Counted from the stretch's first letter, positions 9,398-19,510 are shown. The stretch is DNA of 64,000 bases from Lithodes maja (GCA_037953745.1 JBAKBP010006545.1:45235-109234); one strand, 5' to 3'. The notes: a model not told the origin generated them from the letters alone. Program-made: numbers and translations.

Positions 9398-9831
9398 TAG
9401 TTACTGTACATATTTTTCAATTAGCCCCTACTGTACCAGAGGGTATTACTATAAATGTAACCTCCAGTACCAAGCATTGTGGCCAAAATGGCTTCAAAGT
9501 CGAGAGAGAGCATCCTCTCACCCCGAAAGCTGGACAAGTACTGAGCCAGCTCGCCCGTGGGACCTTAGATACACTCTTGAGAAGTGTTGCCAAGGTCTCA
9601 AAGCAGTGTTTACAAGTCATGGTACCAGGTACCGCTCGGTAAAAGGACTGATTATTACTGACGGCATCGTTCGTCGCTGGTACTGGCGAGTTACTTTTTT
9701 ACTGACGGCCGATGGCCGTCGCTGGGACAGTACTGTAGATGTTAAGTATCGTATCAAGAATCAGGTGCTAAATTATTAAAGTTTCCACAAAGTGAAAAAA
9801 CAAATGAAATAAATGCCATTTCCTGTTGTAG
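9398..9831. other. Unassigned spacer, no gene seen
   Basis: A modest open frame is present but lacks a recognisable domain. Near 9640-9740 there is an imperfect inverted repeat (ACTGACGGC..GTCGCTGG). I see no supported feature. Confidence 0.4.
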
Positions 9832-10115
9832 CAATCTCCGGTGAGTAAACCCGAGGGACGCACCACAGCGACGCTGATCCCCAGTGATGGAGTGGGGCCG
9901 GAGTTGTGTCAGGTGGTCCTGGACGTCTTCAAAAGTGCAGGGGTAACTGTGGATTTTGAGGAGCACTACCTGACCGAGCTGTACACCCGACGCTCCGAAA
10001 CTCTGGAGGAGGTGGTGGAGAGCGTGAGGAGGAACGGGCTCTGTCTGAAGGGTATCTTGGCCACACCCGACCACAGTTCCGATGGAGAACTCAAGACACT
10101 AAATATGAAACTGAG
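9832..10115 (+). pseudogene. IDH3B: IDH3B exon block 2 (N-terminal catalytic domain)
   Basis: NAD-dependent isocitrate dehydrogenase converts isocitrate to 2-oxoglutarate in the mitochondrial matrix (TCA cycle). The beta subunit supports the catalytic alpha subunit. The block runs from a TTCCTGTTGTAG acceptor to a GTAGGT donor. It encodes the family start TTATLIPSDGVGPELCQVVL (the GDGVGPE-type motif, here SDGVGPE), DVFKSAGVTVDFEEHYL and a region ending in KTLNMKLR. Splicing to 12205 gives LRDELDLYANVVHVKSL in phase, as in IDH3B. This block has no lesion itself, but the locus is broken downstream. The replacement of the usual G by S in the motif is a small oddity. Confidence 0.85.
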
Positions 10116-10263
10116 GTAGGTTACTGTACCGGCACTTAACTTGTAAATTGTGCATAAACCTTTAACTGTCTTGCTGGTGTAATGATTAAGAGTGTTTGAA
10201 AAGTCTGTGTGTGGTAACCCAAGTTCGAGTCCCGGTGGATCATATTCGGGTAGAATGTAGAGT

Positions 10264-10487
10264 TCGGGCGTACCACCAGCCTTGTTTACACTACGCGGAG
10301 CGGCGGCAGACGCTTGCCATCATGTTCCCGTCTATTTTGACTGCATTTGGATACAATAATCATAAAGCCACCCTCACCCCCTCCCTTGACATATTGTCAT
10401 CATCATATACAGGTATATTGCCAGAAGGGGGCAAATAACCAAAAAAATCGACGTCAAAATAGACGTGAACTTAACCACAGCGATCGG

Positions 10488-10521
<34 letters not shown>

Positions 10522-10640
10522 GACAATGAACGGAGGAAGGAAAAACACAGATAAAACAAAAAGGTCCATGTGCCTAAAGGCATCCTCCATTCATTCGTCA
10601 TTTAAACATGACGACCGTACGCCCGGAAACTACATCCATC
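10264..10640. repeat. MITE family M2 copy with poly-T
   Basis: This shares GGCGTACCACCAGCCTTG and CATGTTCCCGTCTATTTTGA with 4225-4600. It contains a T run at 10490-10514 and ends CGTACGCCCGGAAACTACATCC. Just upstream, 10168-10240 is tRNA-like (GTTCGAGTCCC B-box). Confidence 0.55.
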
Positions 10641-11627
10641 CCTCATAATCTTTCATTAATTTCATTGAAGGTGTTTGGTGTTGGTGTGAAATTAATATAA
10701 ATAGATTTATAAGTATGGAAAGGGATATGCCTATACGGCAGATTGACAATTTTGATAGGGATTACTGAATTGAGTGAAATTTCTAGCAACGTCCTTGAAA
10801 TGGAAGTCCGCATATACCCTGTAAATTTTACCACCCTAGACAATCTGGTTTTCCCGTGGCAGTGGCCAGAAGTTGTGTGGTTGGCCTGCATAAGCACATC
10901 CTAAAGATCTGAATACTGTATATGCATATATGCTTTATAGCACCTCATTACAGTCATTACAATGTTTTTCCAAGGTCAATATGCTGTCTACAGAGTATAA
11001 TAATGTAGAAGCAGATGTTGTGAAGGTATAGGGATGTTATTGCAGCCTGATTATAAAGCAGAAATATGTGAAAGAGAAAGAGTAACAATATGCGGTGTGA
11101 TAAGGATTTGTGGTGGAATGAGGAGGAGGAGGGAGGGAAAGATAAGAGTCTGTGGTGTGTGTCGTCCTCCTTCTCCTCGTACTCCGCACTACTGTACTGA
11201 GGGGTGCTTGGGCAGTTATGTATTGGAGCTGAAAGGGAGTGCACATTGTGCACATCATTGACATGTATGTGCAACCCAGGCAGGCATGTGTAGGTGGTGT
11301 TGCAGGAGTAGTGCTTCGTCCTCCAAAGCACAACTGTTTTCCCCTTCGCGGTCCCCCACCCGTGTTCGGCCTCATTCTTTCAACTCGCCCATCTCATGGC
11401 CATCGCCGGACAGAGCAGTACATCTTTCCTCGATGTCTGCCAGGTAACTGATGTGTCTGGAAGATTCTCGGCTTGTGGAAGCTTGAGTTGCTTAGTGTCA
11501 CTATGCGCCACCAAAGTATGGGGGCCGTATGCATACTGGCGCGGTTTTTGTTAGCCTGTAAAGTCTGTGTCTATGGATAGGATACTTGCAGCCTCTTATA
11601 TAGGATTTTCTCGCAGTTAAGAGGTTA
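10641..11627. other. Unassigned spacer
   Basis: There are short open frames on both strands, none with a recognisable domain. A possible donor (CTGCCAG|GTAACTG) at about 11444 ends a short GC-rich open stretch (11330-11444), but I cannot match it to a protein. No repeat family with other copies in this window was recognised. Confidence 0.4.
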
Positions 11628-11940
11628 ATGATCCAATTGCTATTAATGAAACTATAGGTCTCCCTCGATCTTCAATTGGGTTACGTTCCTGAAAATCCGA
11701 TCTTAAATAGAAAATTGTACTGTATAGCAAACCCTAAAATGAATGGGGTAAATGGGGATGCATTCTCAGACCAGCCTAAACCCAAACACCTAAAACTCTT
11801 TGATAATATAAATTGGGGCATCAGATAGTGAGGGAGACCTGTAATGGTATTTTTATTTTATTTACTCTAAATATGAAACTCGGTAGGCTACTGTAGTTAA
11901 TGATCCAAATGCTGTTCATGAATCTAACAGTATTTTTGTA
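11628..11940. repeat. Local duplication split by a pogo-like MITE
   Basis: TTAATGATCCAATTGCTATT near 11626 recurs as TTAATGATCCAAATGCTGTT near 11899. Between them sits the MITE at 11655-11841. Just before the second copy, 11873-11897 repeats the 3' border of the IDH3B block (CTAAATATGAAACTCGGTAGG, compare 10099-10121). Confidence 0.6.
11655..11841. mobile_element. pogo/Tigger-like MITE, short copy
   Basis: The ends TAGGTCTCCCTCGATC and AGATAGTGAGGGAGACCTG are bordered by TA. It is an internally deleted relative of 6903-7309. Confidence 0.6.
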
Positions 11941-11972
11941 TGCATGATATAGCCATTTTTTTAAGGTCATTA

Positions 11973-12080
11973 ATTAAAATGTAAAACTTGCAAACTAAAC
12001 AAACCAAAATTGGGACAAGGACAATATAAAGTCAAATTAAATTATCAAAATCGCTATGTGGAAACAACGCTTACTAAAAT
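11973..12080 (-). repeat. Naiad (Penelope-like) terminal fragment
   Basis: TAAAATGTAAAACTTGC to CGCTTACTAAAAT is the complement of the 3' terminal segment of the full element at 58835-58942. It is non-coding. Confidence 0.75.
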
Positions 12081-12204
12081 CTCATTACTCATATCAGAGT
12101 TTTTAAAGTTGTTGATATCACAAATCCTCCATGCGGACAATATTGAGAACATTATTCCGAGTCTGTTGGGTTGGTGATGATATGAATATATTCTTATTTC
12201 CCAG

Positions 12205-12498
12205 AGATGAGTTGGACCTGTATGCCAATGTGGTCCACGTGAAATCCCTCCAAGGCCTCAACGTGCGACACAAGAACGTCGACATAGTGGTGATCCGCGA
12301 GCAAACCGAGGGAGAATATTAGGCCCTGGAACACGAGAGTGTCACAGGGGTGGTGGAATGCTTGAAGATTACGACCCGGGATAAGTGCCGCCGTATCGCC
12401 AAGTTCGCCTTCGACTACGCCACCAAACACGGCCGCAAGAAGATCACCGCCGTATCATGAAGCTCGGCGATGGGCTGTTTCTTCGACAGTGTGAAGAG
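12205..12498 (+). pseudogene. IDH3B: IDH3B exon block 3, with stop and 13-base deletion
   Basis: The block runs from a TTCTTATTTCCCAG acceptor to a GTGAGT donor. It encodes RDELDLYANVVHVKSL, the strongly conserved VIREQTEGEY (12293-12319), LEHESVTGVVECLKI, RIAKFAFDYATKHGRKKITAV and MKLGDGLF. Two lesions are seen. TAG at 12320-12322 stands where the family has Ser. About 13 bases are missing between 12453 and 12454, removing the conserved H-K-A-N and shifting the frame. No later IDH3B exons follow; an (AAC)n repeat starts about 9 bases after the donor. Sequencing error could explain one lesion but not the loss of the 3' exons from the next 50 kb, so a pseudogene fragment is favoured. Confidence 0.85.
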
Positions 12499-12506
12499 GT
12501 GAGTTG

Positions 12507-12780
12507 TTATTTTTCTTGTTCCTCAGGTTGTCTGACTGAACAGCCCCAAGGTCCCGAGCAAGGCCAAGGACATAACTGAGCGCCCCCACAGAACCCTCCC
12601 TGCTTTACCACTAAGAATGTCCAGGTGACCGAAGCCGCTCCCAGGCCAGGAGCTGAGGAAGGTGCGGAAACGCCTGGGACACCGAAGCCCCACCCAAGGC
12701 CCTGTGCCCCATAACAATTATGAAGGGAAAGTTGAGGGTCAAAGGAAAAATGTGATGCTTTGGCTCCCAGTCTTGGTCTT
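12507..12780 (-). mobile_element. (AAC)n-family repeat, truncated, tail decayed
   Basis: CCCCAAGGTCCCGAGCAAGG through GGCCCTGTGCCCCATAAC matches the family at 7797-8312 on the opposite strand. It lacks the (GTT)n run. Confidence 0.7.
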
Positions 12781-12853
12781 AAATTCATGCTTTATCTGCG
12801 CATATTCTTCCAGAGCTAATGTGGAAGGATACGCGCAGATAAAACATGAATTT
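12781..12853. repeat. Short near-perfect palindrome
   Basis: AAATTCATGCTTTATCTGCG is mirrored by CGCAGATAAAACATGAATTT around a TCTTCCAGAGCTAATGTGGA loop. It could form a hairpin. Its origin is unknown. Confidence 0.6.
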
Positions 12854-12926
12854 GAAGAGGTCAGTAAAGCACTCTAGGTTACATGTTAAGGGGAGGTTTT
12901 TAGTTTGCTCCCTAGACCTCCATCAA

Positions 12927-13061
12927 ATTATAATGTAAAACTTGCAAAATAAACAAACCAAAACGTATACAAACACAGTAAAAAGACAAAACAACGAATC
13001 AAAATCGCTATGTGGAAACAACTCTTAAGTAAAATAATTATTTATAAATAAAAGAACACAA
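12927..13061 (-). repeat. Naiad terminal fragment
   Basis: TTATAATGTAAAACTTGC and CGCTATGTGGAAACAAC landmarks are present in reversed orientation, ending in AAAAGAACACAAC. Confidence 0.7.
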
Positions 13062-13214
13062 CTTTAAAAAACTACAGATTCTGTATAGGTATAGTTTTCA
13101 AACTGTATATCTACTTTAAACATCGAATTCAGCAAAATAATCATTGACAACTGTATGATGCAGATAGTTTCCAATCATTGCATTCTTCATAGTACAGTAC
13201 TGTAGATACCTTAC

Positions 13215-14158
13215 ATGAATGATCAGTAAATTGGCAGATGAAGTTTAACATTGACAAATGCAAGGTATTAAAGATAGGGAAGATGCAAACAAATGTTAAA
13301 TATAAACTAGCTAATTTAGAATTAGAAAATTCAGACTGCGAGAAAGATCTAGGTGTGTTTGTTAGCAATGATTTGAAGCCTAGAAAACAGTGTATAAGCG
13401 TTCGTAATAAGGCAAACAGGATTCTCGGGTTCATCTCTAGGAGTGTGAGTAACAGAACTGCTGATGTTATCTTAAAACTTTACTTGTCATTAGTGAGACC
13501 CCATATGGATTATGCTGTCCAATTTTGGTGTCCTTATTACAGAATGGACATAGATTCATTGGAGAGAGTACAGCGTAGAATGACAAAAATGATCCATTAT
13601 ATTAGAAATCTTCCGTATGAAGAAAGGTTGAAGAAATTAGGTTTACATTCGTTAGAGAGACGCAGAGTTAGAGGGGATATGATAAGAGGTGTTCAAGTGG
13701 GTTAGTGGGATTAACAAAGGGGACATGACAAATGTACTAAAGCTCAGTGATAGCGAAAGAACTCGTACCAATGGTTTCAAATTAGATAAATTTAGTTTCA
13801 GAAAAGATATAGGCAAATATTGGTTTGGTAACAGAGTTGTAGATGGGTGGAATGGACTACCAAGTGCTATAATGGGATCAAAAACGGTAGGAAGCTTTAA
13901 AATAAAATTGGATAAGCATATGGACGAGAAGGGTTGGGTGTGAAGGGGGATCAGCCGGGTTGGGCCAATCAGCGCTCTGCAGACCCCCGTAATCCTGCGC
14001 TAATCTCTAACCGTTTGGTAAGATGATCCTCAGGGTATTAGAGTGTTGAGCCTATAATTGGGCTTTGTAATTGGGGTTGTGTGGGACAGGGATCTGCCTT
14101 GGTTAGGCCAATTGGCTTTCTGCAGACTCCCATTTCTTATGTTCTTATGTTCTTTAAA
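13215..14158 (+). mobile_element. CR1-like LINE, 5'-truncated (copy 2)
   Basis: This is the plus-strand twin of 2794-3853. It begins within the RT (NWQMKFNIDKCKVLKIG) and contains a frameshift near 13690 between RRVRGDMI and FKWVSGINKG. It ends with the same 3' UTR and CTTATGTTCTTATGTTC tail. It is not functional. The strong similarity of the two copies suggests recent activity of the family. Confidence 0.8.
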
Positions 14159-14340
14159 GCCTTTGTTACCCATCAGAGGTATTTAGAAACCTTTAGTTTA
14201 GTTACTTCAACCTCTGCAGTTAGTTGTCTTTGAGTTAGCTGTGGGCAGAAAACTAATTTTGGAGAGGTAATTATAAGAGTGAGAGAACTCTATTTCTTAT
14301 TGCTAATCTGACAACCTCTGCGTCATATGTGCGTGAAAGG

Positions 14341-14414
14341 GTTAATAATAAACCTTTTCTCCACCCCAGACTAGTGGCCACAAGGTAACCTCGGGCTGCA
14401 TGGTGAGCTTTGTG
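14341..14414 (+). pseudogene. Duplicated border of GSAP exon A (decoy exon start)
   Basis: TTTTCTCCACCCCAG followed by ACTAGTGGCCACAAGG and GGTGAGCTTTGTG repeats the acceptor and first about 45 bases of the exon at 14493. It then runs into a (TG)n tract. A tandem duplication of about 120 bp is implied. It has an acceptor-like AG but soon loses exon sequence. Confidence 0.75.
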
Positions 14415-14492
14415 TGTGTGTGTATATAAGTATTTACAAACTGGTAGCCACTAATATTAATAATGAACCTTTTCCCCCCCCCCCCCCATCAG

Positions 14493-14684
14493 ACTACTGA
14501 CCACAAGGTAGCCTCGGGCCGCATGGTGAGCTTTGTGGACGGTGTTAACCAGATGATCGTGGAGGTGCGAGTTACCAAGGAGTGTCTGTTTACATTGTTC
14601 AAGACCAGTCCGGCTCTGGCTACACGGCTGGCGGTACTACATATGGCGGCTGTACATGACCGCGACCATGATCTCACGCGCAAG
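14493..14684 (+). CDS. GSAP: GSAP homologue, exon A (partial gene, C-terminal half in window)
   Basis: This is the first visible exon of a gamma-secretase-activating protein (GSAP; Drosophila pigeon) homologue. In mammals GSAP binds gamma-secretase and APP C-terminal fragments and modulates amyloid-beta production; its role in crustaceans is unknown. The exon lies between a C-rich CATCAG acceptor and GTAAAA donor, 64 codons, phase 0 at both ends. It encodes TTDHKVASGRMVSFVDG...ECLFTLFKTS then RLAVLHMAAVHDRD. By position it matches the helical segment that in human GSAP precedes the WISE...SFDLIQEF region. Upstream exons (the beta-propeller-like N-terminus) are not in the window. The nine exons A-I total about 465 codons without a stop and join in phase, which supports a live gene. 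Codon GC is higher than in the flanks. Confidence 0.75.
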
Positions 14685-14731
14685 GTAAAACTCATTGTGT
14701 TCTTTTATTTATAAATTATTGTTATACTTAA

Positions 14732-14821
14732 CCTCTGAAGTGCGCATGGGGGTAATTGGAAACGTCCCCCTTGTGCTGACGTATTTGAGGTGTTTCCGTC
14801 ACTAAAATATTCATTGTGCCA
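14732..14821. mobile_element. 90-bp TTAA-flanked MITE
   Basis: TTAA occurs at 14728 and 14822. The body, beginning CCTCTGAAGTGCGCATGG, recurs inverted at 15365-15452 in the centre of the next palindrome, again between TTAA sites. Confidence 0.7.
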
Positions 14822-14825
14822 TTAA

Positions 14826-14937
14826 CCTGGGAACTGCGGGAAGACTCTTTAGAGTTCGGCCGGCGGACTGCGGGAAGACTCTCTGGAGTAAGTAAAACTA
14901 AAAATCAACTTTTTACATCGAAAATTTTTTTTTTTTT

Positions 14938-14971
<34 letters not shown>

Positions 14972-15652
14972 GCCCCTGGGCCATGCAAAATCTCAGTCCT
15001 CTACCTCCCCTCCTTCCCCACTTTCCTCCTATTCCTCAGTTATCACCTATTTTCCCTATTATTCCCTTATTCTGAGGTATATTTTCGTGCTAACATTAGC
15101 GAGTTGCAAGCAGGGTGTTGTCATCACTGATGGCCATCGAGTGCAAGAGAGAGAGAGAGAGTATCGATCGACTGTGTCTCAGTGGCCTTGGGGGAAATTG
15201 GCGGGAAAGGAGTTTGCCTCACCCATAGATTATACAACTCGCGGGCTATATCTCCGATTTTGACCATCCAAACGCTGTTTTCACTCGTTTTATTGTTGTT
15301 TCAGGTTAATACCTTTATAATCAACCCATAATAGGCGCATATGGATAATTATTAATGCTATTAATGGTACAATGAATATTTTAGTGACGAAAAACCTCAA
15401 ATACGTCAGCACAGGGGGACGTTTTCATTTACCCCCGTGCGCACTTCAGAGGTTAATAGCATTAATACTTATCCATATGCGCCTATTATGGGTTGATTAT
15501 AAAGGTATTAACCTGAAACAACAATAAAACGAGTGAAAACAGCGTTTGGATGGTCAAAATCGGAGATATAGCCCGCGAGTTGTATAATGTATGGGTGAGG
15601 CAAGCTACTTTCCCGCCAATTTCCCCCAAGGCCACTGAGACACAGTCGATCG

Positions 15653-15687
<35 letters not shown>

Positions 15688-15965
15688 CTCGCTTGCCATC
15701 AGTGATGACAACACCCTGCTTGCAACTCGCTAATGTTAGCACGAAAATATACCTCAGAATAAGGGAATAACAGGGAAAATAGGTGATAACTGAAGGAGAG
15801 GAGGAAAGTGGGGAAGGAGGGGAGGTAGAGGACTGAGATTTTGCATGGCCCAGGGGCAAAAAAAAAATTCGATGTCAAAAGTTGATTTTTTTTTCTCAAT
15901 CACTCATAAGAGTCTCCCCGCAGTCCGCCGGGGGAACTCTTAAGAGTCTCCCCGCAGTTCCCGGG
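14826..15965. mobile_element. 1.14-kb near-perfect foldback element flanked by TTAA
   Basis: TTAA at 14822-14825 and 15966-15969 flank ends reading CCTGGGAACTGCGGG and CCCGCAGTTCCCGGG-like. The left arm to about 15360 is mirrored by the right arm from about 15457. Shared blocks include TAGCGAGTTGCAAGC, CGATCGACTGTGTCTCAG and CCATCCAAACGCTG. Arm-specific poly-T and GA/TC runs differ in length. An 88-bp TTAA element occupies the exact centre. Open frames in it are shadows of the palindrome. The TTAA flanks suggest mobilisation by piggyBac-type transposase. Confidence 0.8.
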
Positions 15966-15969
15966 TTAA

Positions 15970-16077
15970 GCATTGTTTCCACATAGCGAATTTGATTACT
16001 GTAGTTAGTTTGTCTTTTTACTGTGTTTGTATAGGTTTTTATTTTTTTATTTTGCAAGTTTTTCATTATAATTTCAC
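15970..16077 (+). repeat. Naiad terminal fragment
   Basis: CATTGTTTCCACATAGCG to TTGCAAGTTTTTCATTATAA is in the same orientation as the full element's 3' end. It directly abuts the TTAA flank of the foldback. Confidence 0.7.
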
Positions 16078-16083
16078 AGTTAA

Positions 16084-16272
16084 CCCTCTCGCTATCCTGT
16101 GGACGCGGGGGTTGCCGATTAGCAATCAGAAATAGAGTTCTCTTAACCTTATAATTACCTCTCCAAGATTAGTTTTCTAGCCACAGCTAACTATATATCC
16201 TTCCTAAGCTACTTAAAATCGTCTAAATGTAGCCGAAATTAAATACTAAAGATGTTACCAGTACAGAAGGGG
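16084..16272. mobile_element. TTAA MITE, family T
   Basis: TTAA sites lie at 16080 and 16273. The right end, TTACCAGTACAGAAGGGG, recurs at 17551-17757 and 24159-24346. It has no coding capacity. Confidence 0.6.
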
Positions 16273-16375
16273 TTAACATGCAAGCTTGGGTATTTCTTCA
16301 CGCCTTTTTTTTTCAGACTAATCAGGAGCAGGCCCTGTTCAAATTAAAAAATATGTGGAAATCTGAAACCTTTTT

Positions 16376-17440
16376 TACCTTGGTTCAGTGCCCCATGGAA
16401 CAGTGCTAGCGCCCCTTCTGTTCCTCATACTAATTTGCGACATAGATACCAACACCAGACACAGTACGGTGTCGTCTTTTGCTGATGACACAAAATTAAG
16501 CAAGATAGTAAACACACAAGAGGACACGGGCCGACTGCAGGAAGACATGAATGTAGTGTTCCAGTGGACCAGGGAAAACAACATGCAATTCAATGTGGAA
16601 AAATTCCAATTAATACGGTACGGAGATAATAATGGTGTTAAAGAAATTACAAATTACTTAACAGAATCTAACCACATAATAGAACGGAAAGACAGTGTGA
16701 AAGACCTTGGGGTATTAATGTCTGAAAATATGGGTTTCAAAGTACATAACCAGGTCAAAGTGGCGGCTGCAAAACGTCTAACGGGTTGGATTCTGCGTAC
16801 TTTTAAAACACGCAGTGAATTGCCTATGATAACATTCTTCAAATCTCTAGTGCTACCGCGGCTTGAATACTGTAGCGTATTAACATCCCCATACAAAGCA
16901 GGTGAAATAAATGACGTAGAGAGTGTACAAAGAAATTTCACTTCGCATATAAGTTCGATAAAACATTTACACTATTGGGAGCGTTTAAGAGCACTGAATC
17001 TGTACTCACTGGAACGTAGAAGAGAACGTTACCTAATAATATACACGTGGAAAATCGCAGAGGGTTTAGTACCAAACCTACATACTCCGATAGTCATGAA
17101 ATTCAGTGAAGGAGAGGCTGGGAATGCGAAATCCCCCGGATGAATAACAGGGGTGCTATGGGCTCTCTGCGAGAGGGCTGGTTATCACACAGAGGCCCAC
17201 GTCTCTTCAACAAACTCCCACGGCGAGTAAGAGACATGAGGGACATCTCGTTAGACAACTTCCAAGAGAGCCCTAGATGTCGAACTGCAAAATGTGCCAG
17301 ACGAGCCCATCCTCGCAAGGGAGCGAGCTGTCGCTTCAAACAGTCTACTGCACCAAATCACCACCCATAACGAGGGGTGTCGCGCTCCTTGGTGCCGCTA
17401 GAAGAGTGGCGAACACATCAAAAGGTATCAAAAGGTAAAG
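16376..17440 (+). pseudogene. LINE reverse transcriptase fragment with (ATCAAAAGGT)n tail
   Basis: The RT part begins at HGTVLAPLLFLILICDID and has FADDTKLSKI as catalytic box near 16480. It continues through KDLGVLMSENMGF and RLEYCSVLTSPYK to SLERRRERYLIIYTWKI. A frameshift near 17138 leads into LREGWLSHRGPRLFNKLPRR and PRKGASCRFKQ. The 3' tail is ATCAAAAGGTATCAAAAGGT. The endonuclease and RT N-terminus are absent. The same 3' UTR and tail occur alone at 41333-41406. CR1/Jockey-type is likely; exact clade not determined. Confidence 0.8.
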
Positions 17441-17550
17441 GTATTTCTCCTGGACGACCTAGATGTGTGTGATTCTATGTTTTGTTTTGTTTTTCTGATG
17501 TGTTGTGATGTCCTTGTTTGGGCTCTGTCTCGAGTCGGCCATCCCCTTAA

Positions 17551-17757
17551 CCCCTTCTGTACCAGTGACATCCTTTTCATTCTATTCTGGCAACTATTAG
17601 ACAATTTTATTAAGTTTAGAAAGGGTAACCAGCAATTAAGAAGCTTCGAACTATCTCACTTAACCCTTTGTTCTACCACAGATCCTTCTTAAACTGCACA
17701 AAATCGTCTAAATATGCTAGAATATAACTAAAAAGACATCTCGGTAAAGAAGGGGGT
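17551..17757. mobile_element. TTAA MITE, family T copy
   Basis: CCCCTTCTGTACCAGTGACATC at the left and AAGAAGGGGGT at the right are bordered by TTAA-like sites. Confidence 0.6.
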
Positions 17758-17764
17758 TTAAAAA

Positions 17765-17850
17765 AAAATGTTTGACAGTGTTGGCTTGATCCGCCAACCA
17801 TTTGATCAGCAGCCGACGCTTTACTGTCTATGCCACGATATTTAGCCGAA
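17765..17850 (-). repeat. tRNA-derived SINE fragment
   Basis: GCCAACCATTTGATCAGCAGCC matches the tRNA-like head of SINEs at 25668-25850 and 52846-53045, minus orientation. It is not a functional tRNA. Confidence 0.5.
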
Positions 17851-18085
17851 TTACTATAGTCTATTTGCTGTAAGTAGGCAAGAAATCATGACCTCTAACC
17901 TCGGTAACTCAAAGACTATTAGAGTTATCGAGATAATATTTCTACCATTCGGGAAGAGTCAGTCAAGGAATAGATGTGGAAATTTACAGCCAATTTGCTC
18001 TAGCTCTTTTTGAGTTACAGAGGTTAGAAGTCATGATTTCTCGCCCTACTTACAGCGAATAGACTATAGCTAAAATACGATCGTA
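17839..18085. repeat. Foldback repeat
   Basis: The arms TAAGTAGGCAAGAAATCATG and CATGATTTCTCGCCCTACTTA are complementary, with further matches outward (ATAGTCTATTTGC / GCGAATAGACTAT). Confidence 0.65.
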
Positions 18086-18411
18086 GTACATTTATATGCA
18101 TAAAAACACATAAATCAAACCCTACTTTCTATTGATCAGAAACTTAAATTAGAATTTTAACCGTCTTGGTGGTGTAATGGTTAAGGTGTCTAATTGAACG
18201 TTATGACCCTAGATGGAGAAAGAGGTGACCGAGGACTCTGACACCTTCTCCTCTCCTATTACTCTGCATGAATTTTTGGTGGGATGTACAGTAACTTTGT
18301 GTGTTTGCGTATTTTGTCTAGATCTGGCTTGTATTGTTGAATTGTATGAGAATTTCTTTCTTATAGATAGCTCACAGTAAATGCACTACGATACATTTGC
18401 CCACATAAGTT

Positions 18412-18812
18412 GTTGTTGTTGTTGTTGTTGTTGTTTTTCCTCAAGCTGCCTGGCCGAACAGCCCCAAGGCCCCGAGCAAGGCCAAGGCCGTAACCGAGCG
18501 CCCCCACAGAACCCTCCCTGCCGACCACAATAAAGCCTGGGTGACCGAAGCCACTCCATATGGCGGGGAGCTGAGGAGGGTGCGGAAACGCCTGGGAATT
18601 TGTTGTTGTTGCTGTTCCCCAGTCTGCCTGGCCAAACAGCCCCAAGGCCCCGAGCTAGGCCAAGGCCATAACCGAGCGCCGCCAAAGAACCCTCCCTGCC
18701 TACCACAATAAAGCCTGGGTGTCCGAAACCACTGCACGGTGGGGAGCTGAGGAGGGTGCGGAAATGCCCGGGAAACCAAAGCCCAGGGCCCTGTGCCCCT
18801 CAGCAATTATAA
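18412..18812 (-). mobile_element. Dimer of truncated (AAC)n-family repeats
   Basis: Two copies, 18412-18598 and 18599-18812, each begin with a (GTT)n run and share the GCCTGGCCGAACAGCC landmark. The pair interrupts sequence that reads CCCACATAAGT before and TCTGTTCC after. This target is seen intact in the complement near 19020-19050. A short ATAAGT duplication flanks the pair. Confidence 0.7.
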
Positions 18813-18911
18813 GTTCTGTTCCTCTGTGACTTTATACATGGAAATATTATGTGCAGGATTGAATTACGAGTGTGGTTTCTTATGCAGTGGTTAACTCATC
18901 TGATTAGTCTG

Positions 18912-18968
18912 ATTATAATGTAAAACTTGCAAACAAATAAACCAAAAACACAATGCAAAGACAAAGAA
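18912..18968 (-). repeat. Naiad terminal fragment (short)
   Basis: ATTATAATGTAAAACTTGC followed by AACAAATAAACCAAAA in reversed orientation. Confidence 0.6.
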
Positions 18969-19129
18969 ACCACACTCACAATTCATTCATACTAATTTTA
19001 CTGTAAGATAACGACGAGGAACAGAACTTATGTGGGCAACTGTACATTACTTTAGCTTCATTATTATCACCCACATAGTTTTGAACACCTTATGTATGTT
19101 TGTTTTCACCAACACCAATTAATCTACAA

Positions 19130-19265
19130 ATAAACCTATTTAATTAAATCAATGAAAGTAATGAATACATGTAGTACTCCAAGGACTCGAACCTAGGATA
19201 CTCACACCAAAATTCCGCACACTAAGCATTAGGCTATCAAGACAGTTAAAGGTTTATGCACAAAC
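19130..19265 (-). repeat. tRNA-like SINE copy
   Basis: ACATGTAGTACTCCAAGGAC and TCGAACCTAGGATACTCACA form a B-box region on the minus strand. Homologous copies lie at 22448-22525 and 51104-51182. Confidence 0.55.
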
Positions 19266-19384
19266 CTACGATACAGTATATTATGCACTCTCGAATACTG
19301 CAAGATTGTGCAAGGATCAACTATGGACATTAGGCCAGGGTGTCGAACAAAAGCTGAGTCCATTCTTTTTATTCTTTATTATTG

Positions 19385-19510
19385 TACTGTATATGTAATT
19401 ACCTATTTACCTAATTGTAGTACTGTGTACAGGAGTTGATCATTTAGGCTCGTATTGTCCCGCTTCCTGAGTTACAATTGTCTAACTTTGCTTTCAAAAG
19501 TTTGAATTAT
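19385..19510 (-). repeat. 3' end of CR1-like LINE (TAGGTAAATA tail family)
   Basis: The minus strand ends CAGGAAGCGGGACAATACGA...GGTAAATAGGTAATTAC, matching the 3' ends at 22530-22600 and 49740-49812. It is severely 5'-truncated. Confidence 0.65.

Noticed and set aside
11330..11444. Possible GSAP or other host exon ending at a GTAACTG donor
   Set aside because: No clear acceptor, and neither frame resembles GSAP, IDH3B or another family I recognise.
12781..12877. Short open stretch ANVEGYAQIKHEFEEVSKAL as an exon
   Set aside because: It overlaps a palindrome, lacks a clear acceptor-donor pair and does not match the next IDH3B segment.
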